From assembly GCA_947302485.1 (NCBI GenBank), contig CAMYVO010000002.1, forward strand, positions 62,001-126,000: a stretch of DNA of 64,000 bases, written 5' to 3'. The translations under genes were made by a program, and so were the position numbers. Of the stretch, positions 29,289 through 39,556 are shown piece by piece (positions within the stretch are counted from its first letter, which is position 1; every line of letters starts with the position of its first letter). Source of the DNA: an uncultured Clostridium sp. (GTDB taxonomy: Bacteria; Bacillota; Clostridia; TANB77; CAG-508). The notes below the pieces were generated by a model. It had not been told where the DNA came from and did no database searches. It saw only the letters and a program-made list of their open reading frames with translations.

Positions 29289-30749
29289 TTATGTCATATA
29301 ATCTTTTAGTTTTTTGCTTCTACTTGGATGTCTTAATTTTCTTAATGCTTTGGCTTCAATTTGACGAATTCTTTCTCTTGTTACCTCAAATTCTCTTCCA
29401 ACTTCTTCAAGAGTTCTTGCTTTCCCATCTTCTAGTCCAAATCTAAGCTTTAATACTTTTGCTTCTCTTGGAGTTAATGTATTCATAACCTCTTCTAATT
29501 GTTCTTTAAGCAATGTATATGAAGCGGAATCATGAGGAGCTGGCGAATCCTCGTCTTGAATAAAGTCACCTAAATGGCTATCATCTTCTTCTCCAATTGG
29601 AGTTTCTAATGAAACTGGATCTTGTGCTATTTTTTGAATTTCCATTACTTTTTCAATTGGCATTTCAAGCTCTTCTGCAAGTTCTTCTGGACTAGGCTCA
29701 CGCCCTAGTCTTTGTAATAAATGTCTTGAAGTACGAATTAATTTGTTAATTGTCTCTACCATGTGTACTGGAATTCTAATTGTCCTTGCTTGGTCTGCTA
29801 TTGCTCTTGTAATAGCTTGTCTAATCCACCAAGTAGCATAAGTACTAAATTTATATCCCTTTGTATAGTCAAATTTTTCAACTGCCTTTATTAATCCCAT
29901 ATTACCTTCTTGTATTAAATCTAAAAAAAGCATTCCTCTTCCTACATATTTTTTAGCAATACTAACAACTAATCTTAAATTAGATTCAGCAAGCTTTTGC
30001 TTTGCTTCTTCATCACCTTCAACTACTTTTTTAGCTAAATCAACTTCTTCTTCATATGTAAGTAATGGTATTCTTCCTATTTCTCTTAGATACATTCTTA
30101 CTGGATCATCTATACTGATTCCCTCAAAATTATTAAGATTAATTTCTTCAAGTTTAATATCTTCTACTTCTTTTAAATCTTCGATATCTGGTTCTTCATC
30201 ATCTAAGTCATCTTTTAACACATCAATTCCTATTTCTTCAAACGCATCAAATACTTTATCAATCTGATCTGGATTTGCATCATCTAATTGACTTGCAAGT
30301 TCTCCATAAGTTATTGTTCCTTGAGTCTGTGCTTTTGCTAGAATACTAGAAATTTTATTTTTACTATATTCTTCATTAGTCTTTTTGTTATCTTCACTAT
30401 CTTCTTTTTTTTCAACTACATCATTTAAAGCTTTTGTCTTTTCATTTTTATCTTCATTTTTTAATACTTCAGAATCATCTTTTTGTATCTTATCACTTTT
30501 TTCATCTTTCTTTTTGTTTTTAGTTTTCTTTTCTTTTACTTCTTCTTTATTTTCTTTCTTATTCTCTTTTTTATCTTCTTGTTTATCTTTTTGTTTATCT
30601 GCTATCTTTGATTCACTTTTTTTAGTAGTTTCCTTTTTTGTTTTTTTATCTTTTGATTCATTATTTGTACTGTTTTTACTTTTATTTTTTACTTTTTTTG
30701 TTTCTTCTTCAATAACTTCGATTGGTTCATCCTTTTTAGTTCTTGCCAT
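29289..30749 (-). CDS. rpoD: RNA polymerase primary sigma factor (sigma-A/RpoD)
   Basis: 486 residues. The first about 135 are an unusual lysine/glutamate-rich low-complexity tract. Region 1.1 follows ([30 protein letters not shown]), then 1.2 ([18 protein letters not shown]), region 2 ([30 protein letters not shown]), region 3 and region 4 with [24 protein letters not shown]. Downstream of dnaG with a 12-base gap, the common dnaG-rpoD operon. Confidence 0.98.
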   Translation of the reverse strand: MARTKKDEPIEVIEEETKKVKNKSKNSTNNESKDKKTKKETTKKSESKIADKQKDKQEDKKENKKENKEEVKEKKTKNKKKDEKSDKIQKDDSEVLKNEDKNEKTKALNDVVEKKEDSEDNKKTNEEYSKNKISSILAKAQTQGTITYGELASQLDDANPDQIDKVFDAFEEIGIDVLKDDLDDEEPDIEDLKEVEDIKLEEINLNNFEGISIDDPVRMYLREIGRIPLLTYEEEVDLAKKVVEGDEEAKQKLAESNLRLVVSIAKKYVGRGMLFLDLIQEGNMGLIKAVEKFDYTKGYKFSTYATWWIRQAITRAIADQARTIRIPVHMVETINKLIRTSRHLLQRLGREPSPEELAEELEMPIEKVMEIQKIAQDPVSLETPIGEEDDSHLGDFIQDEDSPAPHDSASYTLLKEQLEEVMNTLTPREAKVLKLRFGLEDGKARTLEEVGREFEVTRERIRQIEAKALRKLRHPSRSKKLKDYMT

Positions 30750-30761
30750 TTAGATTACCTC

Positions 30762-32543
30762 CTATTTTAATCTGGCTAATTCCACTATTAACATACTTAA
30801 ATTAGTTTCCAATATCTCTTTTTCTTCCTTTGATAGTTTTGGGTTTTCTAGTTGCTTTATTATATTGTTTTTTTCTTTAGTCATATTTTCCTTTTGATAT
30901 ATATTTAAAATATCTTCCGTAGCTTTATTCTCATCTGTAATTTCAAAGTCATATGCTAAAATATATGTTAGATGATTAATGATTTCTTCTTCATCAAATA
31001 AATCTAATACATTATTACTATTTCCTTTTTCGAACTCTTCATACAATTTTTGAATAATTTTCTTATTTATTTCGCTTTGAATATCTTCTGGAGATATTTG
31101 TTTTTTTATTTTATTGTATATATCCTGTTTATAGTTTAATAATAAATATATTATTAGATTTTCTCTTTTTAAAATTGCTTCTGAAACTTCTTCTGATTGT
31201 TCTTTTCTTTTTATCAAATGCATTCTTGGTTTATCTAGAACTTTTGAACCTATATTATTTGCATAAATTAACTTGTTTATTTGAGAATATATAGCTTCTT
31301 TTGAAACATTATATTCACTAGCTATTTTTTCAACATATATTTCTCTCTCTATTTCATTATCTACTTTTGATAGAATTTTTGCTATTTCATTTAAAAATTT
31401 TATTTTATCGTTTGATACTTCTAAATCTAAATCCTTTTTTAGCATTTTCACTTTGAATTCTACTAATGATATTGCTTTGTCAACATACATGTTAAATCTT
31501 CCAGTACCATATTTAATAACAAATTCATCTGGATCCTTTGCGCCTTCTAATTGTAAAATTCTTATATCATATCCTAAATTTTTTAAGATTTCGAGTCCCC
31601 TCATTGTTGCTGCTTGTCCTGCTCCATCTGAATCATAACCTATAATTATTTCAGATGCATATTTTCTAAGTAATCTTCCTTGTCCTTCTGTTAGTGCAGT
31701 TCCTAAAGATGCTACTACATTATTTACTCCTCTTTGATATAAAGAAATAGCATCCATGTATCCTTCCACAATAATTATTTTATTTTGCTTACTTTGTTTT
31801 GCAACATTAAGTCCAAATAAATTTCTTCCTTTACTATATACGATATTTTCTGGTGAATTTATATATTTAGGTTTAGAATCATCAAGCACCCTACCACCAA
31901 ATGCAATTACTCGATCTCTAACATCTTTAATTGGAAACATTAATCTTTTTCTAAATCTATCAATGAATTTTCCATTTTCAGTTTTGTTAACCAAACTTGA
32001 TGAAAGTATTTCTTCTTCTGTAAATCCATGATTTTTTAGCTCTTGATATAATTCATCAAAATTACATGAATATCCAATTTGAAATGTTTTTAATGTGTTG
32101 TTATCAAGTTTTCTTTTTTTAATATATTCCTGAGCTGGTTTTGAAGATTGCTTATATAAATTCTGATGGTAAAATTCAGCAGCAACTTTATTAATTTCAT
32201 ATACTTTTGTTTTTAGTTCTTGCAATTTGTTTTCTTTTGGGTTATCTAAAGTAGGAAGTATAATACCAGCTTTATCAGCTAATAACTCTACTGTTTCTCT
32301 AAAATCTAATCCTTCAATTTTTCCAAGGAATCTAAAAACATCTCCTCCTACACCACATCCAAAGCAGTGAAAAATCTGTTTATCAGGAGACACTGAAAAA
32401 GAAGGGGATTTCTCTTTATGAAAAGGACATAGTCCAAAAAAGTTTCTACCACTTCTTTTTAATACTACATATTGTGATATTATATCTACTATATCATTAC
32501 TGTTCCTAATTTCATCAATCAAACCATCACTATATCGTACCAT
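30762..32543 (-). CDS. dnaG: DNA primase
   Basis: 593 residues from the ATG after AGAAAGG (MVRYSDGLIDEIR). The in-frame upstream TTG is not favoured. CHC2 zinc finger CPFHKEKSPSF...CFGCG (about residues 36-60), then the TOPRIM catalytic core (IIVEGYMDAISLYQRG, IGYDSDGAGQAA, DPDEFV). C-terminal helicase-binding region is present but diverged. Makes RNA primers at the replication fork. Confidence 0.97.
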   Translation of the reverse strand: MVRYSDGLIDEIRNSNDIVDIISQYVVLKRSGRNFFGLCPFHKEKSPSFSVSPDKQIFHCFGCGVGGDVFRFLGKIEGLDFRETVELLADKAGIILPTLDNPKENKLQELKTKVYEINKVAAEFYHQNLYKQSSKPAQEYIKKRKLDNNTLKTFQIGYSCNFDELYQELKNHGFTEEEILSSSLVNKTENGKFIDRFRKRLMFPIKDVRDRVIAFGGRVLDDSKPKYINSPENIVYSKGRNLFGLNVAKQSKQNKIIIVEGYMDAISLYQRGVNNVVASLGTALTEGQGRLLRKYASEIIIGYDSDGAGQAATMRGLEILKNLGYDIRILQLEGAKDPDEFVIKYGTGRFNMYVDKAISLVEFKVKMLKKDLDLEVSNDKIKFLNEIAKILSKVDNEIEREIYVEKIASEYNVSKEAIYSQINKLIYANNIGSKVLDKPRMHLIKRKEQSEEVSEAILKRENLIIYLLLNYKQDIYNKIKKQISPEDIQSEINKKIIQKLYEEFEKGNSNNVLDLFDEEEIINHLTYILAYDFEITDENKATEDILNIYQKENMTKEKNNIIKQLENPKLSKEEKEILETNLSMLIVELARLK

Positions 32544-32687
32544 TTTTTTTACCTTTCTCAATATATTATACTATTCGACAGTTTTTCTTTAAATCCTTCC
32601 TATAAATTCCTCAAGAAGACAATTTTTTATGTAATCTACTTTATTAAGTTAAATAAACTCTATATTATTAAACTATAACTTGCAAAA

Positions 32688-32710
32688 AATAAGCACACAA
32701 TGTGCTTATT
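32688..32710 (-). terminator. Terminator of the gene at 32738
   Basis: AATAAGCACA / TGTGCTTATT with a three-base loop, just after the stop. Confidence 0.7.
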
Positions 32711-32737
32711 CTTATTAATCATTAATTATAACCAATA

Positions 32738-33067
32738 TTATGCATTACTTGTTGACCATCTATCTAGTCTAATATTTTTATACGTATTTAGTACTTCTAA
32801 ATATTTTTGATATTCATCTTCCCATAACATACTTGGTACCTTTTCAAATGAACTAAATACTTTTTCTGCTTCTGATAAGAATATGACTTGTTCTTGAGCT
32901 GTTAATTTTTCATATCTTTTTGCAAAAATATATAATTTATCTAAAATTTGGTTTGCTTCAATAAAGCTCCAAAAATCTTTAATATTAATACCTGCAAGTC
33001 TAATTTGCATTACTGAAAATGCTATTAATGCAAATATAATAAAAATTAAAATATAAATAATTGTCAT
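32738..33067 (-). CDS. Unknown protein with N-terminal membrane anchor
   Basis: 109 residues from the ATG preceded by AGAAGGTGATTGTA. One membrane helix at the start (MTIIYILIFIIFALIAFSV), then a soluble helical domain (FWSFIEANQILDKLYIFAKRYEKLT). No known domain recognised. It has its own consensus promoter with phased repeats upstream, so it is regulated apart from clpC. Confidence 0.65.
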   Translation of the reverse strand: MTIIYILIFIIFALIAFSVMQIRLAGINIKDFWSFIEANQILDKLYIFAKRYEKLTAQEQVIFLSEAEKVFSSFEKVPSMLWEDEYQKYLEVLNTYKNIRLDRWSTSNA

Positions 33068-33098
33068 TACAATCACCTTCTTTTGTCTGTATATTTGT

Positions 33099-33127
33099 AT
33101 TATAGCATGTTTTTTACGTTTTTGCAA
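33099..33127 (-). promoter_or_regulatory. Promoter of the gene at 32738
   Basis: TTGCAA (33127-33122), 17 bases, TATAAT (33104-33099), then the AGAAGGTG site. Confidence 0.8.
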
Positions 33128-33133
33128 CATTCT

Positions 33134-33161
33134 TGTAATCTGATTGTAATATTTCTGTAAT
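33134..33161 (-). promoter_or_regulatory. Three ATTACA repeats at exact 11-base spacing upstream of the promoter
   Basis: On the minus strand ATTACA occurs at 33161-33156, 33150-33145 and 33139-33134, directly upstream of the -35. The spacing equals about one helical turn and recalls binding sites of OmpR/PhoP-type response regulators. Confidence 0.5.
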
Positions 33162-33168
33162 ATTTAGT

Positions 33169-35622
33169 TTATTTTTCTACTGCGATTTTATCATCTTTAG
33201 CTATAATTTTAGCTTTATCACCTATTCTAAGATTGCCATCTAAAATATTTTCTGCAAGCTTATCCTCTAGAATACTTTGTATTGTTCTTCTTAAAGGTCT
33301 TGCACCATATGACTTATCAATTCCATTCTTTGCAATTAGATCTTTAACTGAATCATCTATTGCTATTTCTATTTGTTGCTCTTTCATTCTGTCTATAACC
33401 TGTTTTAACATTATATCAATAATTTGTTTAATTTCATCCTCTGTTAATTTATGGAATACAATTATTTCATCAATACGGTTAATAAATTCTGGCCTAAACT
33501 CTCTTTTTAATTCTGCTATTACATCTTTTTTAGTATGATCATATTCTTTATTATAATCTTCACTTTCATTTTTATTATTAGTAAATCCTAGTGTCTTTTG
33601 GTCTGTAATGAGTCTTGCTCCTACATTAGAAGTCATGATAATTACAGAATTTTTAAAATTTACTGTTCTTCCTTGTGCATCTGTGAGTCTTCCATCTTCT
33701 AGAATTTGAAGTAACATGTTCATAACATCTGGATGTGCTTTCTCTATTTCATCAAACAATATAACTGAATATGGTTTTCTTCTTATTTTTTCTGTTAACT
33801 GTCCACCTTCATCATACCCTACATATCCTGGAGGAGATCCTATTAATTTTGAAACTGAGTGACCTTCCATATATTCTGACATATCAATTCTTATCATAGC
33901 ATTTTCATCACCGAATAAAGCTTCAGCTAATGCTTTTGAAAGTTCAGTTTTCCCTACTCCTGTTGGTCCTAGAAACATGAAAGAACCTATTGGCCTATTA
34001 GGATCTTTAAGACCTACTCTACCTCTTCTTATTGCTTTTGCAACTGCTTCTACTGCTTCTTTTTGTCCTACTACTCTTTTGTGTAAAACTTCCTCTAATT
34101 TCTTTAATTTTTCGTTTTCATCTTGAGTTATTTTTTTCACTGGAATACCAGTCCATTTAGCAATTACCTCTGCAATGTCTTCTTCAGAAATAATTGTAAC
34201 TGATCTTGTATTTTTATCTTTCCATTTTTGTTGCTCTTTTCCTAATTTTTCTTTTTTCTCATGCTCTTTATCTCTAAGTTTTGCAGCTTGTTCAAAATTT
34301 TGAATTCTTATCGCTTCTTCTTTTTCTTTTGTAATTTCCTTAATAGATTCTTCCAATTCTCTTAGGTTTTCTGGCCTGCTATATTTTCTCATTCTTACAC
34401 TTGATGCTGCTTCATCTATTAAATCTATTGCTTTATCTGGAAGAAATCTATCATTAATATATCTAACAGATAATTCAACAGCAGTTTTAACCACCTCATC
34501 TGTTATTTTAACATTATGATGTGCTTCATATTTGTCGCGAATACCTTCTAATATTTTTATTGTATCATCAGCGGTAGGTTCATTAACTGTAACTGGACTA
34601 AACCTTCTTTCTAGTGCTGCATCTTTTTCTATATTTTTACGGTACTCATTTAATGTAGTTGCTCCAACAAGTTGTATTTCTCCTCTAGCAAGTAATGGTT
34701 TTAAGATATTAGCAGCATCAACGGCACCTTCTGCAGATCCTGCACCAACAATAGTATGAATTTCATCTATAAATAGGATAACATCTCCAGCTTTTTTAAC
34801 TTCATTAAGTGATTTTTTTATTCTTTCTTCAAAATCCCCTCTATATTTTGCTCCAGCTACCATGCTTGAAATATCTATACTAACTACTCTTTTATTCTTT
34901 AACATTTCTGGTACATCACCAGATATAATCTTTGCTGCTAATCCTTCAACAACAGCTGTTTTTCCTACTCCAGGTTCTCCAATTAAACATGGATTATTCT
35001 TAGTTCTTCTTGATAAAATCTGAATAACTCTTTCTATTTCATCTTTTCTACCAATAATAGGATCAAGTTTTCCGTCTCTTGCAGCTGAGGTTAAATCACT
35101 TCCAAATTGATTTAAAGTAGGTGTTGAATTATAACTTCCTTTTCCTTTAGATATTCCACTTTTTGAAATATTAACCTCTCCTTGATCTTCATTAACTACT
35201 TTTATTATTTCATTATATAGTTTTTGAGGATTAACCTCTAAATCAAGCATTATACGTACTGCTATACTATCTGCTTCTCTCATAATTCCTATAAGTAAAT
35301 GTTCTGTTCCTATATAATCTGAATCTAATTTCTTAGCTTCTTTAAAAGCATTTTCAATTACACGTTTAGTCCTAGGTGTAAAACCTATTGTTCTTATATC
35401 TTGTCTTGTTTCTTCTCTACCTATTAATTCTTCAATTTCATTTAAAACTGCTTCCTCTGTTACTCCTTGATTTTCTAATACTTTATTTGCTACTCCAGTT
35501 TGCTCTTTAGTAAGTCCATATAGTAGATGTTCTGTTCCTATATAATTATGTCCAAACTCGATTGCTATTTCATTTGCTATCTCAATTGCGTTTTGCGCAC
35601 TATTTGTAAATTTGTATGTCAT
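33169..35622 (-). CDS. clpC: Clp protease ATP-binding subunit ClpC
   Basis: About 817 residues from the ATG after AAAGGATG ([16 protein letters not shown]). N-terminal double Clp repeat, AAA+ module 1 ([30 protein letters not shown]), a middle coiled region with UVR-like [16 protein letters not shown], and AAA+ module 2 ([51 protein letters not shown]). Works with ClpP and with McsB as adaptor to degrade phosphoarginine-marked proteins. Last gene of the ctsR operon. Confidence 0.98.
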   Translation of the reverse strand: MTYKFTNSAQNAIEIANEIAIEFGHNYIGTEHLLYGLTKEQTGVANKVLENQGVTEEAVLNEIEELIGREETRQDIRTIGFTPRTKRVIENAFKEAKKLDSDYIGTEHLLIGIMREADSIAVRIMLDLEVNPQKLYNEIIKVVNEDQGEVNISKSGISKGKGSYNSTPTLNQFGSDLTSAARDGKLDPIIGRKDEIERVIQILSRRTKNNPCLIGEPGVGKTAVVEGLAAKIISGDVPEMLKNKRVVSIDISSMVAGAKYRGDFEERIKKSLNEVKKAGDVILFIDEIHTIVGAGSAEGAVDAANILKPLLARGEIQLVGATTLNEYRKNIEKDAALERRFSPVTVNEPTADDTIKILEGIRDKYEAHHNVKITDEVVKTAVELSVRYINDRFLPDKAIDLIDEAASSVRMRKYSRPENLRELEESIKEITKEKEEAIRIQNFEQAAKLRDKEHEKKEKLGKEQQKWKDKNTRSVTIISEEDIAEVIAKWTGIPVKKITQDENEKLKKLEEVLHKRVVGQKEAVEAVAKAIRRGRVGLKDPNRPIGSFMFLGPTGVGKTELSKALAEALFGDENAMIRIDMSEYMEGHSVSKLIGSPPGYVGYDEGGQLTEKIRRKPYSVILFDEIEKAHPDVMNMLLQILEDGRLTDAQGRTVNFKNSVIIMTSNVGARLITDQKTLGFTNNKNESEDYNKEYDHTKKDVIAELKREFRPEFINRIDEIIVFHKLTEDEIKQIIDIMLKQVIDRMKEQQIEIAIDDSVKDLIAKNGIDKSYGARPLRRTIQSILEDKLAENILDGNLRIGDKAKIIAKDDKIAVEK

Positions 35623-35644
35623 AAAACCCACATCCTTTCTTTAA

Positions 35645-36661
35645 TTATTCTTTTATAATTTGTTTTATAAGTTCTGCTCTTTTTATGTCTCTTTCATATG
35701 AATCAAATTTTTTTCCATAGAATTTTTGAAGATTGGCAGGCTTTGTATATAATCGTAATTTTGCAACTTTTAAGTCTGTCAATTCTTGTATAATCCCCAG
35801 ATCTGTACCAAGCTTAATATCTGATAATAATTCATTACATTCATTAGATAATATTTTTTTACAATTACTTAAAATTCCAAAAGAACGATACACTTTATCC
35901 TCTAATTCTAATTTATCTTTACTTAAATATTTTCTTGCTAAACGTTCTTGCTCAATGATTTTTTCTGTTATTAATTTAATATTTTTCATTATTTCTTTTT
36001 CAGAAATACCTAAAGATTGTTTTGTAGAAATTTGATAAATGTTACCTTGTGATCCACTGTTTTCTCCATATATCCCTCTAATATTCATTCCAAAATTATT
36101 TACAACTTCTAATATTTTATTTATATTACCTGTTTTTGTTAAGGCTGGTAAATGAACCATTATAGATGCTCTAGCACCTGTTCCAACATTAGTAGGACAG
36201 CTTGTTAGAAATCCATACTTTTGATGATAAGCATAATGAATTAAACTTCCAATTTTCTCATCAATCTCTATAGCAAAATTCATTATATTTTCTATTTCTA
36301 ATCCTGATCCAAACACTTGAATTCTTAAATGGTCCTCTTCATTTATCATAATACAGATGTTTTCTTCCTCATTTATTAAAATTGCTTTTTCTTCTGTATA
36401 ATTTAGTGCAAACTCAGGACTAATTAAATTTTTCTCAACAAGTTCAATTTTGGTTATATCATCCATATCTTTTAATTTTAATAACTTTAATCCATATCCA
36501 ATACTTGGAACTATATTTTCTACAATTTTTATTACTTCTTCTTTGTTTTTCTTACTTACCTTATTTATAAATGGGATTTCTTTAATATTTCGTGCAAGTC
36601 TTACTCTAGATGATATTACTACATCAGAATCTTTTCCATTCTCCAAATACCAATTCAACAT
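35645..36661 (-). CDS. mcsB: Protein arginine kinase McsB
   Basis: 338 residues. Guanido-kinase family: SSRVRLARNIKEIPF near residue 17, catalytic-loop motif TSCPTNVGTGARASIMVHLP, and the C-terminal REGDI-less short end typical of McsB. Phosphorylates arginines on CtsR and on damaged proteins, marking them for ClpC-ClpP. Two bases from mcsA. Operon order ctsR-mcsA-mcsB-clpC is classical. Confidence 0.96.
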   Translation of the reverse strand: MLNWYLENGKDSDVVISSRVRLARNIKEIPFINKVSKKNKEEVIKIVENIVPSIGYGLKLLKLKDMDDITKIELVEKNLISPEFALNYTEEKAILINEEENICIMINEEDHLRIQVFGSGLEIENIMNFAIEIDEKIGSLIHYAYHQKYGFLTSCPTNVGTGARASIMVHLPALTKTGNINKILEVVNNFGMNIRGIYGENSGSQGNIYQISTKQSLGISEKEIMKNIKLITEKIIEQERLARKYLSKDKLELEDKVYRSFGILSNCKKILSNECNELLSDIKLGTDLGIIQELTDLKVAKLRLYTKPANLQKFYGKKFDSYERDIKRAELIKQIIKE

Positions 36662-36663
36662 TT

Positions 36664-37239
36664 TTACTCCTCCTGTCCTTCAATTTTCTTTATATTATCT
36701 CTAATTTTTGCTGCATCTTCATATCTTTCATCTTTTATTGCTTTTCTTAATTCATTTTTTAATTTTTCTATTTTTAACTTATTAGAATTTTCTTTTTCAG
36801 AACGAGCACTGCTCGCCCCCACATTTTCTACATTAATATTATTTTCTTTTTTTATATCTGTATTATTTAACAAATATTTTCTACCTAAATGTGTATTTGA
36901 TCCATGTATGTTTTTTAAAATATTATTTATTTTATTTTCAAATACATCGTAGCAGTTTGCACACCCAAGTTTTCCTTTGTTTGCAAACTCATCAAACGTC
37001 ATTCCACAAAAATCACATTTTAATTCATTTCTATTTATAAAACTTGGTAATAAACTATCATTATCCTCTAAAAATTCACCTAAAAAGCTTGAAAAATTAA
37101 TTGGAATATTAAAGTCTAAGGATTGCATTCCAAGTTCTTTACTGCATTTATCACATAATGCCATTTCCTTTTTTACTCCATTTATAATTTCTGTGTATCT
37201 TATATTTGCTTCGTTTTCTCCACAATTTTGACATTTCAT
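36664..37239 (-). CDS. mcsA: McsA, zinc-binding activator of McsB
   Basis: 191 residues from the ATG after AAAAAGGAGGAATGTTTT (MKCQNCGENEANIRY). Four CxxC pairs (CQNC, CDKC, CDFC, CANC) and a C-terminal UVR domain (LKNELRKAIKDERYEDAAKI). Stimulates McsB kinase. Follows ctsR by 25 bases. Confidence 0.95.
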   Translation of the reverse strand: MKCQNCGENEANIRYTEIINGVKKEMALCDKCSKELGMQSLDFNIPINFSSFLGEFLEDNDSLLPSFINRNELKCDFCGMTFDEFANKGKLGCANCYDVFENKINNILKNIHGSNTHLGRKYLLNNTDIKKENNINVENVGASSARSEKENSNKLKIEKLKNELRKAIKDERYEDAAKIRDNIKKIEGQEE

Positions 37240-37264
37240 AAAACATTCCTCCTTTTTAATCTTA

Positions 37265-37718
37265 TTAATCCTCAACAAGATTTAATAACATATTTTTAAA
37301 AATATTAGCTCTTAATCTATCTTTCAATTCTTGCGGAACACATAGTACGTTATCACTAGTTGCAACCTTTAATAATTTTGCTTCTAAATTTGAGATAATT
37401 CCATATGATAAGAAATTACTAATAAAAATATCAACTTCGGCAGATGATATCTTTTCTCCTATGTTAGTAATAATGTGCATAAGATAATTACTCTTTGTAA
37501 TATTTACCTTTTTTATTTTAATGTGTCCTCCGTCCACCTCTCCTGCTTTCTACATAATATCCATGAGCTGGTGTAAATCTAGTAGAAATGACATAGTTTA
37601 TTTGTGATGGTACACATTTAAAGTATTCTGCTAGTTCATTTCTTTGTATTTCTATATATTCTTCATCTTCATTTAATAGTTCCTTAATAAAGTTTTCAAT
37701 TTCATCCGTAATTTTCAT
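37265..37718 (-). CDS. ctsR: CtsR repressor of class III heat-shock genes, read through a +1 shift at CGG
   Basis: The joined protein is 150 residues, normal for CtsR. The first frame gives the HTH domain ([15 protein letters not shown]...[27 protein letters not shown]) and reaches CGG at codon 63 (37532-37530). In frame 0 it stops three residues after CGG. Dropping the C yields [15 protein letters not shown], the conserved glycine-rich beta-wing of CtsR, and the rest of the C-terminal domain follows (to LLNLVED). The wing holds the arginine phosphorylated by McsB in other species. CtsR operator repeats lie at its own promoter, so the protein is expected to be functional. An unrepaired product would be a 66-residue fragment. 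Confidence 0.88.
37529..37532 (-). other. Inferred +1 recoding site in ctsR (CGGA read as Gly)
   Basis: Minus-strand triplets GGT GGA CGG AGG ACA CAT TAA. Skipping the C gives GGT GGA GGA GGA CAC ATT, restoring the conserved GGGG of the CtsR wing. An AGGAGAGG lies just upstream but is also required coding sequence. Confidence 0.75.
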
Positions 37719-37735
37719 AATTTATCACCTCAAAT

Positions 37736-37758
37736 TTTGACTTTGACTTTCTTTGACC
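37736..37758 (-). promoter_or_regulatory. CtsR operator
   Basis: On the minus strand GGTCAAA GAA AGTCAAA (37758-37742), matching the CtsR direct-repeat consensus of two A/GGTCAAA heptamers three bases apart, with a third overlapping AGTCAAA at 37742-37736. It lies between promoter and ctsR, so the operon represses itself. Confidence 0.92.
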
Positions 37759-37769
37759 TTTATAATATT

Positions 37770-37797
37770 ATTATACTATCATTTTTCTATTCTTCAA
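37770..37797 (-). promoter_or_regulatory. ctsR operon promoter
   Basis: TTGAAG (37797-37792), 16 bases, TATAAT (37775-37770), with the CtsR operator directly downstream. Confidence 0.7.
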
Positions 37798-37869
37798 TCG
37801 AAATATTAAGCTGTTTTAATTTATATTTTTTATTACTTATTGATTTTTATTATATTTTCTTCTATTTTC

Positions 37870-38025
37870 TCATTTATTATCCTTTTTTGTCATTTTTTCT
37901 AAATCCTCTGCTCTTTTCTTTTGATCTTTCAATGAAGTCCATCCAAAAAATGATGAAATAAATTCGCCATATTTTGTAGCATCTTCAGCTAATTCTTTTT
38001 TATCTTTTCTTCTATATATATCCAT
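37870..38025 (-). CDS. Unknown 51-residue protein
   Basis: An ORF of 52 codons starting MDIYRRKDKKELAED and ending KMTKKDNK, with a strong GGAGG five bases before the ATG and a promoter at 38067-38095. Contains a short FISSFFGWTSL hydrophobic patch between charged helices. Not recognised. It lies in the 435-base gap between ctsR and the SSB gene. Confidence 0.65.
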   Translation of the reverse strand: MDIYRRKDKKELAEDATKYGEFISSFFGWTSLKDQKKRAEDLEKMTKKDNK

Positions 38026-38066
38026 ACATACCTCCAGTTTTATTTTCTAGTTTAAGTATGCATTAA

Positions 38067-38095
38067 ATTATAGAAATATATACATTTTTGATCAA
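38067..38095 (-). promoter_or_regulatory. Promoter for the 51-residue gene
   Basis: TTGATC (38095-38090), 17 bases, TATAAT (38072-38067). Confidence 0.65.
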
Positions 38096-38105
38096 TTTAT
38101 TAACT

Positions 38106-38137
38106 AGAACCCCCAGTTACTTACAACTGGGGGTTCT
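38106..38137. terminator. GC-rich terminator hairpin after the SSB gene
   Basis: Perfect 13-bp stem AGAACCCCCAGTT / AACTGGGGGTTCT with a six-base loop. Confidence 0.75.
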
Positions 38138-38153
38138 CTTTTATTTATATACA

Positions 38154-38846
38154 TTATACTGCTTCTTCTTTTCTTTCTTCTGAATCTTCTTTTTCATTTA
38201 TTACTTCTAAGCTACTAATTGAAACTTCATATGCTACTCTTTGTTCTACTGTTCCATCTTCATGTTTTTTCTCATAATTTCTAGATTGAACTCTACCTAT
38301 TACTCTTACCTCTGTGCCTGTTTCTAAGTTTTGACAAAATCTTGCTGTTCTTCCCCATGCTATAGATGGTATGTAATCTGATTTATTATATGCTCTATTT
38401 ACAGCAAGTAAAATATCTGCAATTTCTCTTCCAAAAGGTGTTTGTCTATATATTGGTTTTTTACAAATATATCCTGTTAATATAACTTCATTAGATACAT
38501 TTGATTTTAATAATTCATCTTCTTCTATTTTTGCGTCTATTTCATCTTCAAAAATTACATCTTTAACAAATACTGTTAAAATTAATTTATTTCTTTCGTT
38601 CTCATAACTGTTATATGATCTAAATTGTCCTTTTACAATAATTTTTTTACCAATTTTCATTTTTTCTTCATCTATTAATCTTTCTGATATTGTAATTGGA
38701 ATAAAATCTGAGGTATCACTTAAACGTGGTACTTCTAAATCAAATATGTAAAATCTTTCTCCGTAAATTTCGTGACTAAATCTTTTTTCACTTGTTACCT
38801 TTCCCACTAATACTAAGTGGTTATTATCTGAATAATTTGTATTCAA
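38154..38846 (-). CDS. Single-stranded DNA-binding protein-like, two OB folds
   Basis: 230 residues. Two SSB-type OB folds in tandem: the first (VLVGKVTSEKRF...FYIFDLEVPR) and the second (EVILTGYICKKPIYRQTPFGREIADILLAVNR...DYIPSIAWGRTARF). Acidic C-terminal tail without the usual DDDIPF tip. Probably a specialised paralogue rather than the main replication SSB. Confidence 0.8.
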   Translation of the reverse strand: MNTNYSDNNHLVLVGKVTSEKRFSHEIYGERFYIFDLEVPRLSDTSDFIPITISERLIDEEKMKIGKKIIVKGQFRSYNSYENERNKLILTVFVKDVIFEDEIDAKIEEDELLKSNVSNEVILTGYICKKPIYRQTPFGREIADILLAVNRAYNKSDYIPSIAWGRTARFCQNLETGTEVRVIGRVQSRNYEKKHEDGTVEQRVAYEVSISSLEVINEKEDSEERKEEAV

Positions 38847-38976
38847 TTTTCTTTCCTCCCTATTTTTTATTTATCTATTGTATCTTATTCATAAAGCATG
38901 ATTTTATACTTAATATTTGTACATTACCTATTATACTACATATTTTTGGTTTTGTCTACATAAAGTGTTAAATTTG

Positions 38977-39486
38977 TTATATTTTTACATCATCAAATCC
39001 ATATAACAAAAGTAATGTAGCAATTCCCATAATATTATTTGGTTTATCTATGTGCATTTTTTTGTCTAGCTTTATTTTTATTTCTTGATTTTCTACTAGC
39101 TTTCTATCTATTCTTTGTATATTTCTTTGAATACATAATAATATTTCTTCTTCTGTTACACTTGAAGCAGTCACACTTGCTTTTGAATTAAATCCATAAG
39201 TTACAACATTTAAATCTAGATTATTTAAAACATCTAAATTTTCATGATTGTCTGAATTTATAATTAAGTATTTTACATTTTTTATAACTTTCTTTAAAGA
39301 ATTACTTTTTATAATTTGCATATTATTTTCTAATATTAAAATTGTTTCAAATTTTATATTTTTCATATTATCAATATTTTTTTCATTAAGAAAAATAATG
39401 TTTTTTTCTTTATTTAAATAATATTTGATTATTTCTTTTATATGTTTTTCTCTTTTTTCTTCTGAAATAACCCCAATAAAAGTCAT
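38977..39486 (-). CDS. Unknown protein, possible Mur-ligase-like fragment
   Basis: 169 residues. Alternating hydrophobic strands (NIIFLNEKNI, ETILILENN, VKYLIINSDNHEN, LNVVTYGFNSKASVTASSV) suggest a Rossmann-like fold; the stretch YGFNSKASVTASS recalls Mur-ligase central domains, but no ATP loop is visible. Function unknown. Confidence 0.5.
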   Translation of the reverse strand: MTFIGVISEEKREKHIKEIIKYYLNKEKNIIFLNEKNIDNMKNIKFETILILENNMQIIKSNSLKKVIKNVKYLIINSDNHENLDVLNNLDLNVVTYGFNSKASVTASSVTEEEILLCIQRNIQRIDRKLVENQEIKIKLDKKMHIDKPNNIMGIATLLLLYGFDDVKI

Positions 39487-39556
39487 TTTTTTCTCCTAAA
39501 TTTATTTTTTAAATTTATTATATCCATTATCTTCCTTATTATTCTATTTTTACAAA

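Noticed and set aside
37529-37545. Programmed frameshift driven by an internal Shine-Dalgarno as in prfB
   Set aside because: AGGAGAGG is present only at the ctsR site and is itself conserved coding sequence; the other three sites lack it, and no stop codon is involved.
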